A DNA stretch of 64,000 nt, from contig CAVWBK010000001.1 of assembly GCA_963753245.1 (NCBI GenBank), positions 124,001-188,000 of the forward strand, read 5' to 3'. The position numbers and the translations under genes are program-made. Of this stretch, positions 47,037-54,649 are shown piece after piece. Origin of the DNA: VRUE01 sp963753245 (GTDB lineage: Bacteria > Actinomycetota > Thermoleophilia > Solirubrobacterales > 70-9). The stretch's first letter is position 1. Every line of letters starts with the position of its first letter. The notes beneath the pieces were generated by a model that saw only the letters and a program-made list of their open reading frames with translations, searched no databases and was not told the origin of the DNA.

Positions 47037-47885
47037 TCAACCCGTGTCTGGGGCCCAATAGCGAGATGGGAGCGCGGCTGCGGGCGTGGAGCTCATCGCG
47101 AGGCCTGCCAAAAGGCGTGCGAACACGCCGCGCTCGGTCCGCTCTCCGTAGGCGTGGTCGGGGTCGAACTGTGTGAATACAGCGAGCGCCACCCGCTGGC
47201 CAGCGCGGGTGAGCAGCACCACCTGGTGATCGACCCGCCCCGTGCCGGCGCCCCAGCCGCCCTTGAAGTAGAGCTTCCACCCCCGTGGTGCGACGCGCCC
47301 GATTCCCCAGCGCTGGGAGTGAGTGATGTGGGAGAGCAGCCCGAACGCATAGGCACGATGCTCGCCGGGAATGTAGGAGGCGAGGTTGTACATCAAGCGG
47401 GCCTGGTCGCGAGGACTGGTGCGGCTTTCGCCCCAGATCGCGTGGTAGCGGAAGTCGTGCATCCGGCTGATCTGAGCGACGCGCTCGATCCGGCGCACGC
47501 CAACGATGTCGCGCACCTCGGTCGCGGCGACGCTGTCAGAACGGCGAATCATCGGGCCGAGGAGCTCGCGGTCGGCTCGCGAGAGCTTGCGATCGTGGCG
47601 CATCCGCAGGTAGGCGACGAGCAGCATCACCTTAAAGACGCTCGCCGCGGGCGCCGTCTGGGTGAGATGGAAGCCAGACATACGGCCGCGCTCATCGATA
47701 ACCGCGAAGGCGACCTCACCGGCGCGCTGGCGCGCGTAGCGTCTTGCCGCAATGACGTCGGGGTGCCAGGTTGCTGGTGCTCGGTGAGAATCCCGCAGCG
47801 GGGTTCCCACAGCGATCGCCGCCAGACAGGCTGGCAGGACTAGGAGCACCGGCAAAGCCAAACGCAGCCGAAATCTAGGTGCCAT
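47037..47885 (-). CDS. Secreted serine hydrolase with class A beta-lactamase fold
   Basis: A 282-residue protein with an N-terminal signal that may be a lipobox (LLVLPAC, Cys20). The SxxK motif is ASVFK (Ser82, Lys85); an SDN-like RRSDSVAATEV follows; the KTG-equivalent is FKGGWG. The block SPRDQARLMYNLASYI matches the TPRD-x-ARLL helix of class A enzymes, but the omega-loop ExxLN that activates deacylating water is not clear. It may be a penicillin-binding or esterase relative and not an antibiotic-degrading enzyme. Confidence 0.82.
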   Translation of the reverse strand: MAPRFRLRLALPVLLVLPACLAAIAVGTPLRDSHRAPATWHPDVIAARRYARQRAGEVAFAVIDERGRMSGFHLTQTAPAASVFKVMLLVAYLRMRHDRKLSRADRELLGPMIRRSDSVAATEVRDIVGVRRIERVAQISRMHDFRYHAIWGESRTSPRDQARLMYNLASYIPGEHRAYAFGLLSHITHSQRWGIGRVAPRGWKLYFKGGWGAGTGRVDHQVVLLTRAGQRVALAVFTQFDPDHAYGERTERGVFARLLAGLAMSSTPAAALPSRYWAPDTG

Positions 47886-47940
47886 CGCAAGGATTATGCG
47901 CCCAAGCGGCGGTGCCCAAGCTCCGAAGTAGACTCGGCCG

Positions 47941-48774
47941 GTGCAGTTCGGGATCGCCTACTTCCCCACCGATGAGGCCGCCTCGCCGGGTTCGGTCGCC
48001 CGCCTGGTTGAGGAGCGCGGGCACGAGTCGCTCTTCTTCGCCGAGCACAGCCACATCCCGGCGAGCCGCGATACCCCCTACCCGGCCGGCGGTGAGCTGC
48101 CACGTAAATACAGCCACACCTATGACCTCTTCGTCGCGCTCACCGCCGCCGCTGCGGCGACCTCGAGACTGCGCGTCGGCAGCGGCATCTGCCTAGTGGT
48201 CGAGCGCGATCCGATCACGACCGCGAAAGAGGTCGCCTCGGTCGACCAGCTCTCCGGTGGGCGCCTTGAGTTTGGCGTCGGCGCCGGTTGGAACCGCGAG
48301 GAGATGGCCAACCACGGCACCGATCCGCGCACCCGGATGCGGCTGCTGGGCGAGCGGGTCGAGGCGATGAAAGCAATCTGGACCGAGGAGGAGGCGAGCT
48401 ATCACGGCGAGTTCGTCGATTTCCAGAGCATCCACTGCTGGCCAAAGCCCGCCCAGCGCCCCCACCCGCCGATCCTCGTCGGTGGCAACGGGGCGACCGT
48501 GCTCGACCGCGTGCTCGCCTTCGGTGATGCCTGGATCCCCAACAACACCGGCGAAGACCTGATCGCCCGTGCCGAGGAGCTCCGCTCCCGCGCCGAGCGA
48601 CCGATCGAGTTCATGATGATGGGCGCCCGCAACGATCCCGCCGCCCTCGAGGAGCTGCGGGCGGCGGGCTGCAGGCGTGTCATCCGGTGGATCCCCTCGA
48701 CCCACACCAGCGGGATCGAATCCGCGCTCGAGCGCTGGGAGTCGACGATCGCCGAACTCAACGGCGAGGCGTGA
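47941..48774 (+). CDS. LLM-class F420-dependent oxidoreductase
   Basis: A 277-residue luciferase-like TIM-barrel protein from a GTG start. Family blocks: MQFGIAYFPTDEAA, LFFAEHSHIPASRDTPYPAG, LRVGSGICLVVERDPITTAK, LSGGRLEFGVGAGWNREEM and PHPPILVGGNG, typical of the actinobacterial TIGR03619-type F420 subfamily. The hydride acceptor is unknown. It overlaps the following F420-type gene by four bases (GTGA), so both probably share one pathway. Confidence 0.9.
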   Translation: MQFGIAYFPTDEAASPGSVARLVEERGHESLFFAEHSHIPASRDTPYPAGGELPRKYSHTYDLFVALTAAAAATSRLRVGSGICLVVERDPITTAKEVASVDQLSGGRLEFGVGAGWNREEMANHGTDPRTRMRLLGERVEAMKAIWTEEEASYHGEFVDFQSIHCWPKPAQRPHPPILVGGNGATVLDRVLAFGDAWIPNNTGEDLIARAEELRSRAERPIEFMMMGARNDPAALEELRAAGCRRVIRWIPSTHTSGIESALERWESTIAELNGEA

Positions 48775-49187
48775 CCGAAGCCGAAGCGCGCGAGCGCTTC
48801 GCGAGCTCGCGCGTGGCCCGTTTGGCCAGCGCCGATGCGACCGGGCGCCCCCACATCGTGCCGATCGTCTTCGCCCTCGCCGAGGACACGATCTACAGCG
48901 CGATAGACGCCAAGCCCAAGCGCACGACGCGCCTGCGGCGGATGGCAAACGTGCGGGAGAACCCACGCCTGAGCGCGCTTAGCGACCATTACGAGGAGGA
49001 CTGGGGAAAGCTCTGGTGGGTGCGCGCCGACGGTCACGGGCGGGTGCTGGAGGACACGGCTCCCGAGGCGCGGCGCGCCACCGAGCTGCTCGGGCGGCGC
49101 TATCCACAGCAGCGGGTCATCGGTGAGGTGCTGGCCATCGAGGTCGAGCGCTGGAGTGGCTGGTCTGCGCTCGCGCAGCCCGGCTGA
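48771..49187 (+). CDS. PPOX-class F420-dependent protein
   Basis: A 138-residue split-barrel flavin/F420-binding protein: VARLASADATGRPHIVPIVF, TIYSAIDAKPKRTTRLRRMA, NVRENPRLSALSDHYEEDW and LWWVRADGHGRV. This matches the TIGR03668-type PPOX-class F420 proteins. The GTG start overlaps the preceding LLM enzyme's stop; the open frame continues upstream but there reads the other gene out of frame. Confidence 0.9.
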   Translation: MTEAEARERFASSRVARLASADATGRPHIVPIVFALAEDTIYSAIDAKPKRTTRLRRMANVRENPRLSALSDHYEEDWGKLWWVRADGHGRVLEDTAPEARRATELLGRRYPQQRVIGEVLAIEVERWSGWSALAQPG

Positions 49188-49253
49188 GACGCGAGCCCTC
49201 CGTCAGGACTAAATTGGCCGCCTCGGCGCGCCGATAACCCGCGGGACATGTAG

Positions 49254-49406
49254 CTCTGGCCCACCAGGCGCTATTTCTCGCGCGATCTGGCGGCTCCACC
49301 CAGCCTGGTTCGGCGCTTCGCGCTCTACGCCGGCGTGGCGCTGATCCTCGCCGCCAACCGTTGGCTGGCGGAATTCGGTTGCGACGTCGCCCAGGGCTTC
49401 CACTAG
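49254..49406 (+). pseudogene. Remnant of a membrane EAL-domain protein with internal deletion
   Basis: Between two stop codons (49251-49253 and 49404-49406) the plus strand encodes 50 residues with no start codon. The first part, RYFSRDLAAPPSLVRRFALY then AGVALILAA, looks like the start of a membrane-anchored signalling protein. The second, NRWLAEFGCDVAQGFH, matches the end of EAL cyclic-di-GMP phosphodiesterase domains (consensus LGCDxxQGxxxxxP). The middle would have been deleted. The rest of this 317-base gap (49188-49504) shows no other gene. Confidence 0.45.
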
Positions 49407-49504
49407 GGCCCCGGAATGCCGCCAGATGGCATCGCGCAGTGGTCGATGGCCGCGGCGCTACCGCCAGCCTGACCGCTTGATGTGGGCTCGGGTAGGTTTG
49501 GGGG

Positions 49505-50152
49505 GTGAACGACGATTGGCGCCTGCAGGTCGACTTCGAGCAAAAGCACCACGTCGCTCACCTGATTGACCACCTCGACGCCTTTGAGCTTGACCATGAC
49601 CTCAGCGTCGCCTACGAGGACCGCGTGATCGTCAGCCGCGACGGTGATCGGGTCTTCCTCTACGCCGGCACCAGAAAGCAAGCCGAGGCAGCCCGGGCAC
49701 ATATCGAAGAGGCAGCCGCCGAGCACGGTTGGCAGCCCACCGTTGAGCTGCGGCGCTGGCACCCGGTTGCCGAGGAATGGGAGGACCCCGACAAGCCACT
49801 GCCCGAAAGCGAATCGTCCCGGAGCGCCGAGCATGAAGCTTTGATCGCGACGGAGCGCGGCGAGGAGCGCGAGCAGGGCTACCCGGAGTTCGAGGTGCGG
49901 ATGGACTTCGCCTCTCGCCATGAGGCGGCCGCCGCCGCCGAGAGGCTGCGCTCGGAGGGTCTGCAGACCGTCCATCGCGCCAGGTACCTGTTGATCGGGG
50001 CCACTGATGAAGACAGCGCCAAAGCTATGGCCGAGCGGCTGCAGGGGGAGCTGCCCGCCGGCACCCAGGTCAGGACCGAGGGGACACTGAAGGCTGCCTG
50101 GACCGAGCGCCCGGCCAACCCCTATGCGATTTTCGGTGGCCTCGGCGGCTGA
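49505..50152 (+). CDS. Two-repeat alpha/beta protein, function unknown
   Basis: A 215-residue soluble protein from a GTG start. Two similar beta-alpha-beta units are visible: residues 4-80 (WRLQVDFEQKHHVAHLIDHL ... RVFLYAGTRKQAEAARAHI) and 125-205 (YPEFEVRMDFASRHEAAAAA ... ARYLLIGATDEDSAKAMAER), joined by an acidic linker. Each alternates short strands and helices like ferredoxin-fold or SPOR-like domains. No family name recognised. First gene of a short plus-strand cluster with DUF6325 and SHOCT proteins. Confidence 0.75.
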   Translation: MNDDWRLQVDFEQKHHVAHLIDHLDAFELDHDLSVAYEDRVIVSRDGDRVFLYAGTRKQAEAARAHIEEAAAEHGWQPTVELRRWHPVAEEWEDPDKPLPESESSRSAEHEALIATERGEEREQGYPEFEVRMDFASRHEAAAAAERLRSEGLQTVHRARYLLIGATDEDSAKAMAERLQGELPAGTQVRTEGTLKAAWTERPANPYAIFGGLGG

Positions 50153-50209
50153 GCGCGCCGCAGCGCTATCGTCCGCGAAGCATTCTTTGACCAATTGAAG
50201 GGAGCGAGG

Positions 50210-50647
50210 TTGAACGCGGATGAGCTCAGTGAATTGGGGCCGATCGATTATCTGATCGTCGAGTGGCCTGGCCGCCAGCCGACCGGCGAGGCGGCGCCGC
50301 ACCTGGTCGACCTGGTCGAGCGCGGCTTGATACGCATCCTCGATCTCGCCTTCATTGCGAAGGGCGAGGATGGCTCGATCACCAGACTGGAGCTCGCCGA
50401 GCTCGGCGACCAGCTGGCCTTCTCGGTTTTTGAGGGCGCCTCCTCGGGACTCCTATCCGAGGAGGACACCAGCGAGGCCGCCAGCGCATTGGAGCCAGGA
50501 ACGTCGGCCGCATTGCTGGTCTATGAGAACAGCTGGGCGGCGCCATTTGCCTCCGCAGTCCGGCGCTCGGGCGGCCAGCTGGTCGCCTCCGGGCGCATCC
50601 CGATCCAAGCCGTGGTCGAGACCCTCGACGCGGTCGAAGCCCCCTAG
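50210..50647 (+). CDS. DUF6325 family protein
   Basis: A 145-residue protein: LGPIDYLIVEWPGRQPTGEA at the start, IRILDLAFIAKGEDGSITRL in the middle and ALLVYENSWAAPFASAVRRS near the end are typical of DUF6325 (related to DUF1269), a family of unknown function often beside SHOCT-domain proteins, as here. The TTG at 50210, five bases after GGGAG, is the preferred start; a TTG at 50195 lies upstream of that site. Confidence 0.85.
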   Translation: MNADELSELGPIDYLIVEWPGRQPTGEAAPHLVDLVERGLIRILDLAFIAKGEDGSITRLELAELGDQLAFSVFEGASSGLLSEEDTSEAASALEPGTSAALLVYENSWAAPFASAVRRSGGQLVASGRIPIQAVVETLDAVEAP

Positions 50648-50659
50648 GAAAGGAACCTC

Positions 50660-50929
50660 ATGCCGGGACTACTTCGCGGAGTTGCGCGTACGGCGGCGAT
50701 CGCCGGGACCGCAACCGCCGTCAGCAATCGGGTCTCCCGCCGCCAGGGCGCGCGCTGGGCACAGCAGGAAGAAGCCCAGCCCGCGGCGGCTCCGCCACAG
50801 GCCCAGCCGGCGCAGGCGGCTAGTGGGGAGTCGGTGATTGATCAGCTCAAGGAGCTCGGCGAACTGAAAAGTCAGGGGATCCTGACCGAGGAGGAGTTCG
50901 CCGCGCAGAAGGCCAAGCTGCTTGGCTAG
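50660..50929 (+). CDS. SHOCT-domain protein
   Basis: An 89-residue protein: a basic, weakly hydrophobic N-terminus (MPGLLRGVARTAAIAGTATA), a Gln/Ala/Pro-rich linker, and a C-terminal SHOCT motif VIDQLKELGELKSQGILTEE followed by EFAAQKAKLLG. SHOCT is a short helical oligomerisation domain. GGAAAGGA precedes the ATG; it follows DUF6325 by 12 bases. Its end overlaps the convergent VOC gene by four bases. Confidence 0.9.
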   Translation: MPGLLRGVARTAAIAGTATAVSNRVSRRQGARWAQQEEAQPAAAPPQAQPAQAASGESVIDQLKELGELKSQGILTEEEFAAQKAKLLG

Positions 50930-51312
50930 TCGCCCTGCAGCAGCGAGAGGATGTTCCCCGCCGGGTCCCTGAACCAGGCGATCTGCGGACCCGGGCCACG
51001 GGCGATGCCCTTCTCGTCCTGCTCTATCTCCTCGTAGCGCTCGAACTTGACCCCGGCCGCACTCAGCTCATCGACGGCCGCATCGATGTCGGCGACCGGG
51101 AAGTTGAGGATCGTGTAGGTGGCGGGCTCGAAGTCGGCCTTGACATAGACGAAGGTGCCGCGATCGCCGTCACCGGCTAGTTTCAGGGTCATCATCCCCG
51201 GCCCCCCATCGACGACGGTGGCGCTCAGCCCGAGCGTCTGGCCGTAGAACTCGTGGGCCACCTCGAGATCGTCAACCGCGAAGCCGCTGAATGCCTTGCT
51301 CTCAGCGAGCAT
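50926..51312 (-). CDS. VOC (glyoxalase/bleomycin-resistance fold) protein
   Basis: A 128-residue protein with two beta-alpha-beta-beta-beta modules: AFSGFAVDDLEVAHEFYGQT and ADIDAAVDELSAAGVKFERY with ending AWFRDPAGNILSLLQGD. The GPGPQIAWFRDPAGN block is typical of single-domain VOC enzymes. Metal ligands and substrate are unclear. The ATG is preceded by AAGGAGGGC. Confidence 0.9.
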   Translation of the reverse strand: MLAESKAFSGFAVDDLEVAHEFYGQTLGLSATVVDGGPGMMTLKLAGDGDRGTFVYVKADFEPATYTILNFPVADIDAAVDELSAAGVKFERYEEIEQDEKGIARGPGPQIAWFRDPAGNILSLLQGD

Positions 51313-51679
51313 GTGCCTGCCCTCCTTGTTTCTCGATCACCGTGAAACCCTTAATACCGGGCTGGGGTCGCGATTACCCGCCGAGTCGGTGCCGAAAACC
51401 GAGAGGGTGTGGGCCGCTGCTTCCACCCCCGTCCTAATTCCAATTTGACGACCACGGCGGGCGGCTTTCCCGCGATCGAGTGCCTAGCCGAAGCTCGAAC
51501 CGGGCCACTTGAGCTGAAGCGGAGAGGCGCTCTGGGCGCTTTCGTCCTTCCTTTGCCCGTCGGTTCAAGGGGATTGGCGATCACCCGCAGCGCCCAGCGA
51601 GCAGACCGAAACTGACCGAGAACACTGATTGGGATTTTGACCCGGGCCCGATAGTGCGAACCCCGACTGCTCCTCTGGC
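51313..51679. other. Intergenic region without recognised gene
   Basis: About 367 bases between the VOC gene and a small hypothetical gene, both on the minus strand. Open frames exist on both strands (51409-51615 plus, 51351-51740 minus) but none shows a convincing ribosome-binding site or family resemblance. No tRNA-like cloverleaf was found. The stretch near 51313-51330 carries the VOC gene's own ribosome-binding site. Confidence 0.5.
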
Positions 51680-52030
51680 CTACCCCGCGAGCTCGGGGAT
51701 GTGGCGCTCGAGATGCGCCGCGATCGTCTCGCGCACCCACTGTTGGGTCCCAGCGTCAGCCATTCGGTAGCGCCCGAGCAGCATCTTCTGGTCATCGAGC
51801 GGCAGGCCGGCGATCTCCCAGCTCACCGCGAGGTGCTCGAAGAGCAGCTCTGAGCGTCGGTGCCAGGCATCCTCCTGGGTCGCTGCCGCAGTCGTCGGTC
51901 CCTGCCCGATCTTGCGGATCGTGCCGCGACTGAGCGACTCGCGCAGGATCAGCCTGTTGCCCTCACGGTCCATGTACTCGACGGTCGCCGCCTTCTCACG
52001 CTCCCCTCGCTTGTGCTTGCGCTTGGCCAC
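51680..52030 (-). CDS. Conserved small soluble protein, function unknown
   Basis: A 116-residue protein beginning with a basic stretch (AKRKHKRGEREKAATVEYMD) followed by REGNRLILRESLSRGTIRKI and a helical, acidic C-terminus containing WRR-like HRRSELLFEHLAVSWEIAGL and LDDQKMLLGRYRMADAGTQQ. The pattern of charged helices suggests a nucleic-acid or protein-binding role, but I recognise no family. GTG start at 52030; further upstream the open frame runs into the ArfB gene region. Confidence 0.7.
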   Translation of the reverse strand: MAKRKHKRGEREKAATVEYMDREGNRLILRESLSRGTIRKIGQGPTTAAATQEDAWHRRSELLFEHLAVSWEIAGLPLDDQKMLLGRYRMADAGTQQWVRETIAAHLERHIPELAG

Positions 52031-52040
52031 CGCCTCGACT

Positions 52041-52445
52041 CTAATCGCCTTCGCCGGAGGGCCGGCGGCGGGCCTGCTTGCGCTCCCCGGTGCGCCTCTT
52101 GCCGGCCAGCCGCCTTTCCCTCGAGGCTCGGGTCGGCCTTGTCGCCCGGCGCCGGCGGGGCACCACCAAGGCCGCGGCAATCTTCTGCGCCAGGCGCTCC
52201 AGGGCCAACTCGCGGTTGCGGGCCTGGCTGCGGGCGTCCTGGGCGACTGCGGTGATCAGGGGGCCGTGCTTGGCCAGCAGCCGCGCCCGCTGGGCGGCGT
52301 CGATCGCCGTCGATGCGCCCACCTCAAAAACGGCTTCAACGCGCGAAGCGGTCACGTTCGCGTGCTGGCCTCCCGGCCCCGAGGAGCGGCTCGCGCGGAG
52401 CTCGATCTCCGCGAGCGGGACCGAGAGACGCTCATCGATTCTCAG
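52041..52445 (-). CDS. arfB: ArfB-type peptidyl-tRNA hydrolase (ribosome rescue)
   Basis: A release-factor-like protein of about 134 residues. It has the catalytic GGQ in RASRSSGPGGQHANVTASRV near residue 26, then VEAVFEV, and a basic C-terminal tail (RRRRATRPTRASRERRLAGK and beyond) that enters the empty mRNA channel of stalled ribosomes. It hydrolyses peptidyl-tRNA on non-stop complexes. No ATG, GTG or TTG lies at the expected start; a CTG at 52445 overlaps the pterin dehydratase stop (CTGA) in the manner of a coupled start. A GTG at 52637 would add 64 residues of out-of-frame sequence and is rejected. Confidence 0.82.
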   Translation of the reverse strand: MRIDERLSVPLAEIELRASRSSGPGGQHANVTASRVEAVFEVGASTAIDAAQRARLLAKHGPLITAVAQDARSQARNRELALERLAQKIAAALVVPRRRRATRPTRASRERRLAGKRRTGERKQARRRPSGEGD

Positions 52446-52729
52446 TCGTTCGGGTATACGGAGTCGATTTCCGCGGCCAGCTCGAAGTCGGCCTTGGTCA
52501 GGCCGCCCTCGGAGTGGGTCGAAATGGTCACGGTTACCTGATCCCAGGCGACCGCCAGATCGGGATGGTGTCCGAGCGCCTCGGCGGGACCGACAATTTC
52601 GGCGACGAACTTGGTCGAGCCGACGAAGTCCCCGCACTCATAGGTCCTTGCGATCGTTTCCCCGGCGCGCGTCCATCTCGGCAGTGCCGCAAGCCGCGCC
52701 TCGATCTCGGTGTCGCTCAGGAGGGCCAT
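52442..52729 (-). CDS. Pterin-4a-carbinolamine dehydratase
   Basis: A 95-residue enzyme: RWTRAGETIARTYECGDFVG, then EALGHHPDLAVAWDQVTVTI with the active-site His-His-Pro, and STHSEGGLTKADFELAAEID. PCD recycles 4a-hydroxypterin after aromatic amino acid hydroxylation, and similar proteins act in molybdopterin or transcription contexts. No hydroxylase is nearby. Upstream of and overlapping the arfB gene. Confidence 0.94.
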   Translation of the reverse strand: MALLSDTEIEARLAALPRWTRAGETIARTYECGDFVGSTKFVAEIVGPAEALGHHPDLAVAWDQVTVTISTHSEGGLTKADFELAAEIDSVYPND

Positions 52730-52764
52730 CCGGACTATGCTGCCACATCACGGAAAGGACGCAG

Positions 52765-53544
52765 ATGAGCGACCCCACCCCCACTCTCTGGCACATCGAG
52801 ATCTCGCACTACAGCGAGAAGGCGCGCTGGGCCCTCGCCTACAAGGACGTCGAGCACAAGCGCCGCGCGCCGCTTCCGGGCGCCCATATCCCGATCGCCC
52901 TCCTACTCACCCGCGGCACCCACAAGACCTTTCCGATCATCCAGCTCGAGGGACAGACGATCGCCGACTCGACCGACGTGATCGCCGCCCTCGAGGATCG
53001 CTTCCCCGAAGCGCCGCTCTACCCCGCCGACCCTGAGCAACGCCGACGCGCGCTCGAGCTCGAGGACTTCTTCGATGAGGAACTGGGGCCGCATGTGCGG
53101 CTGCTCGGCTTCCATGCCCTGCGCAATGACCCCGAGCGGTTCAAGGCGCTGATGGAACGCGCGGCTCCCGGTCCACTGAGGAAGGCCGCCGGACCCAGCG
53201 CCGCCTACGCGCGGATTTACTCAAACCTGCGCTTCGGAGTCGCCGACCCGCAGGCCGCCGCACTTGCCCGCACCAAGATCCTCGCGGGGCTCGATCGCCT
53301 TGAAGAGGAGCTCGGCGAAAACGAATACCTGGTTGGCGACACATTCACGGTCGCGGATCTGAGCGCAGCTGCCCTGCTCAACCCGATCGTTCTGCCCGAT
53401 CAGGGGCCGATACCAAACGACCAGCCCCCGGCCCGGGAAATCGAGGAGTTCCGCAACCCGCTGATGGACCGCGACGGGGTCAGCTGGGTCAACGAGATGT
53501 TCAGCCGCCACCGCGACCCGGTTAGGGCCCCCGCCACCGCCTAG
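52765..53544 (+). CDS. Glutathione S-transferase family protein
   Basis: A 259-residue protein with an N-terminal thioredoxin-like domain (TLWHIEISHYSEKARWALAY, HKTFPIIQLEGQTIADSTDV) and an all-helical C-terminal domain (GENEYLVGDTFTVADLSAAA with the conserved GST Asp). Actinobacteria mostly use mycothiol, so the thiol substrate may not be glutathione. The ATG at 52765 is used; the longer open frame upstream is not coding. Divergent from the pterin dehydratase gene. Confidence 0.9.
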   Translation: MSDPTPTLWHIEISHYSEKARWALAYKDVEHKRRAPLPGAHIPIALLLTRGTHKTFPIIQLEGQTIADSTDVIAALEDRFPEAPLYPADPEQRRRALELEDFFDEELGPHVRLLGFHALRNDPERFKALMERAAPGPLRKAAGPSAAYARIYSNLRFGVADPQAAALARTKILAGLDRLEEELGENEYLVGDTFTVADLSAAALLNPIVLPDQGPIPNDQPPAREIEEFRNPLMDRDGVSWVNEMFSRHRDPVRAPATA

Positions 53545-53560
53545 TCCTTGTTGCGGTGAG

Positions 53561-54595
53561 CTACGGGGTGAGAACGATCTTGAGCGCCTCCCGGCGGTCG
53601 TAGAGCGCGTAGGCCTCGGCGGCTTCATCGAGCTTCATGTGGTGGGTCACCAAGGCCACCGGGTCGAGCCGGCCAGCCTCGATCAGGCCGATGACCCGAT
53701 CGACGTGGGCAATCACGTTGGCGAGCCCGAGCCGCAACTGCAGACCCTTGAGCCAGGCGAGTCCGAGCGGCACCTCTCCCTTGCCGGCGTAGGCCCCGAT
53801 CCCCGAGACCGTCCCGGCATCGCGGCAGAGGCTGATCGCCATCGCCAGTGGCGCCGGGTCACCGACCGCGTCGACCACGACGTCGACGCCGCGGCCCTCG
53901 GTCTCCATGCGCAGCGCCCGCTTTGGATCCTCCTCGGTGAGATGAATTGGCGTTGCGCCGAAGCCGCCCGCCATCTCCAGTCGCTGCGCGACCGAGTCAA
54001 TCGCGAAGACCCTGACCGCCCCGCCGGCGAATGCCGCCTGCACCGCACAGAGGCCGACCGGGCCAAGACCAAGGACGGCGACACTGTCACCGGCCCGCAT
54101 CCCGGCGTGGGCTATCGAGTGGTAGCCGGTTCCCATCACATCACCGGCAAATAGCGCCGCCTCATCGGAGAGCTGCGCCGGCGCTCGGCGCAGGGTCAGG
54201 TCGGCGCGCGGCACGAGCAGCAACTCGGCCTGGGCGCCCTGCAGATCTCCAAGGTGGGAGCCATGACCAAAGGTGCGCTGCAGCGCGCAGCGGTGATAAT
54301 CACCGCGCAGGCAGGCCTCGCAGGTTCCGCAGGCGGTGTGAAAGCAGCCGAGGACCCGATCGCCGACCCCGACCCGCTCGACACCGGCGCCCACCTCGAG
54401 CACCGTGCCGACGTACTCGTGGCCAATCGTGAACCCCTGCTCGACCGGCACGCGGCCGTGGTAGATGTGCAGATCCGAGCCGCAGATCCCGCTCGCCTCG
54501 ACCCTGATCAGGGCCTCGTCGGCGGCGCCGATCTCGGGCTCGGGCTTCTCCTCGACCCGGACTTGGTTGGCGGCTTGGAAGGTGACGGCGCGCAT
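53561..54595 (-). CDS. Zinc-dependent dehydrogenase, FrmA/TDH-like
   Basis: A 344-residue medium-chain dehydrogenase: catalytic zinc CGSDLHIYHGRVPVEQGFTI with GHEYVGTV, structural cysteines CGTCEACLRGDYHRC, and cofactor loop VAVLGLGPVGLCAVQAAFAG. The FHTACGTC block and VMGTGYHS recall the formaldehyde/threonine dehydrogenase branch. NAD preference is suggested by Asp in VFAIDSVAQRLEM. Substrate unknown. One of four zinc alcohol dehydrogenase-type genes in this window. Confidence 0.92.
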   Translation of the reverse strand: MRAVTFQAANQVRVEEKPEPEIGAADEALIRVEASGICGSDLHIYHGRVPVEQGFTIGHEYVGTVLEVGAGVERVGVGDRVLGCFHTACGTCEACLRGDYHRCALQRTFGHGSHLGDLQGAQAELLLVPRADLTLRRAPAQLSDEAALFAGDVMGTGYHSIAHAGMRAGDSVAVLGLGPVGLCAVQAAFAGGAVRVFAIDSVAQRLEMAGGFGATPIHLTEEDPKRALRMETEGRGVDVVVDAVGDPAPLAMAISLCRDAGTVSGIGAYAGKGEVPLGLAWLKGLQLRLGLANVIAHVDRVIGLIEAGRLDPVALVTHHMKLDEAAEAYALYDRREALKIVLTP

Positions 54596-54649
54596 CGGCG
54601 GCGCGAACCGTATCGCCCTACGCTCGGGCGCTCTGCCCTGGCGCCCCGC

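Noticed and set aside
51351..51740. 129-codon minus-strand frame in the 51.3-51.7 kb gap
   Set aside because: No ribosome-binding site, basic low-information composition and partial overlap with the better-supported gene at 51680.
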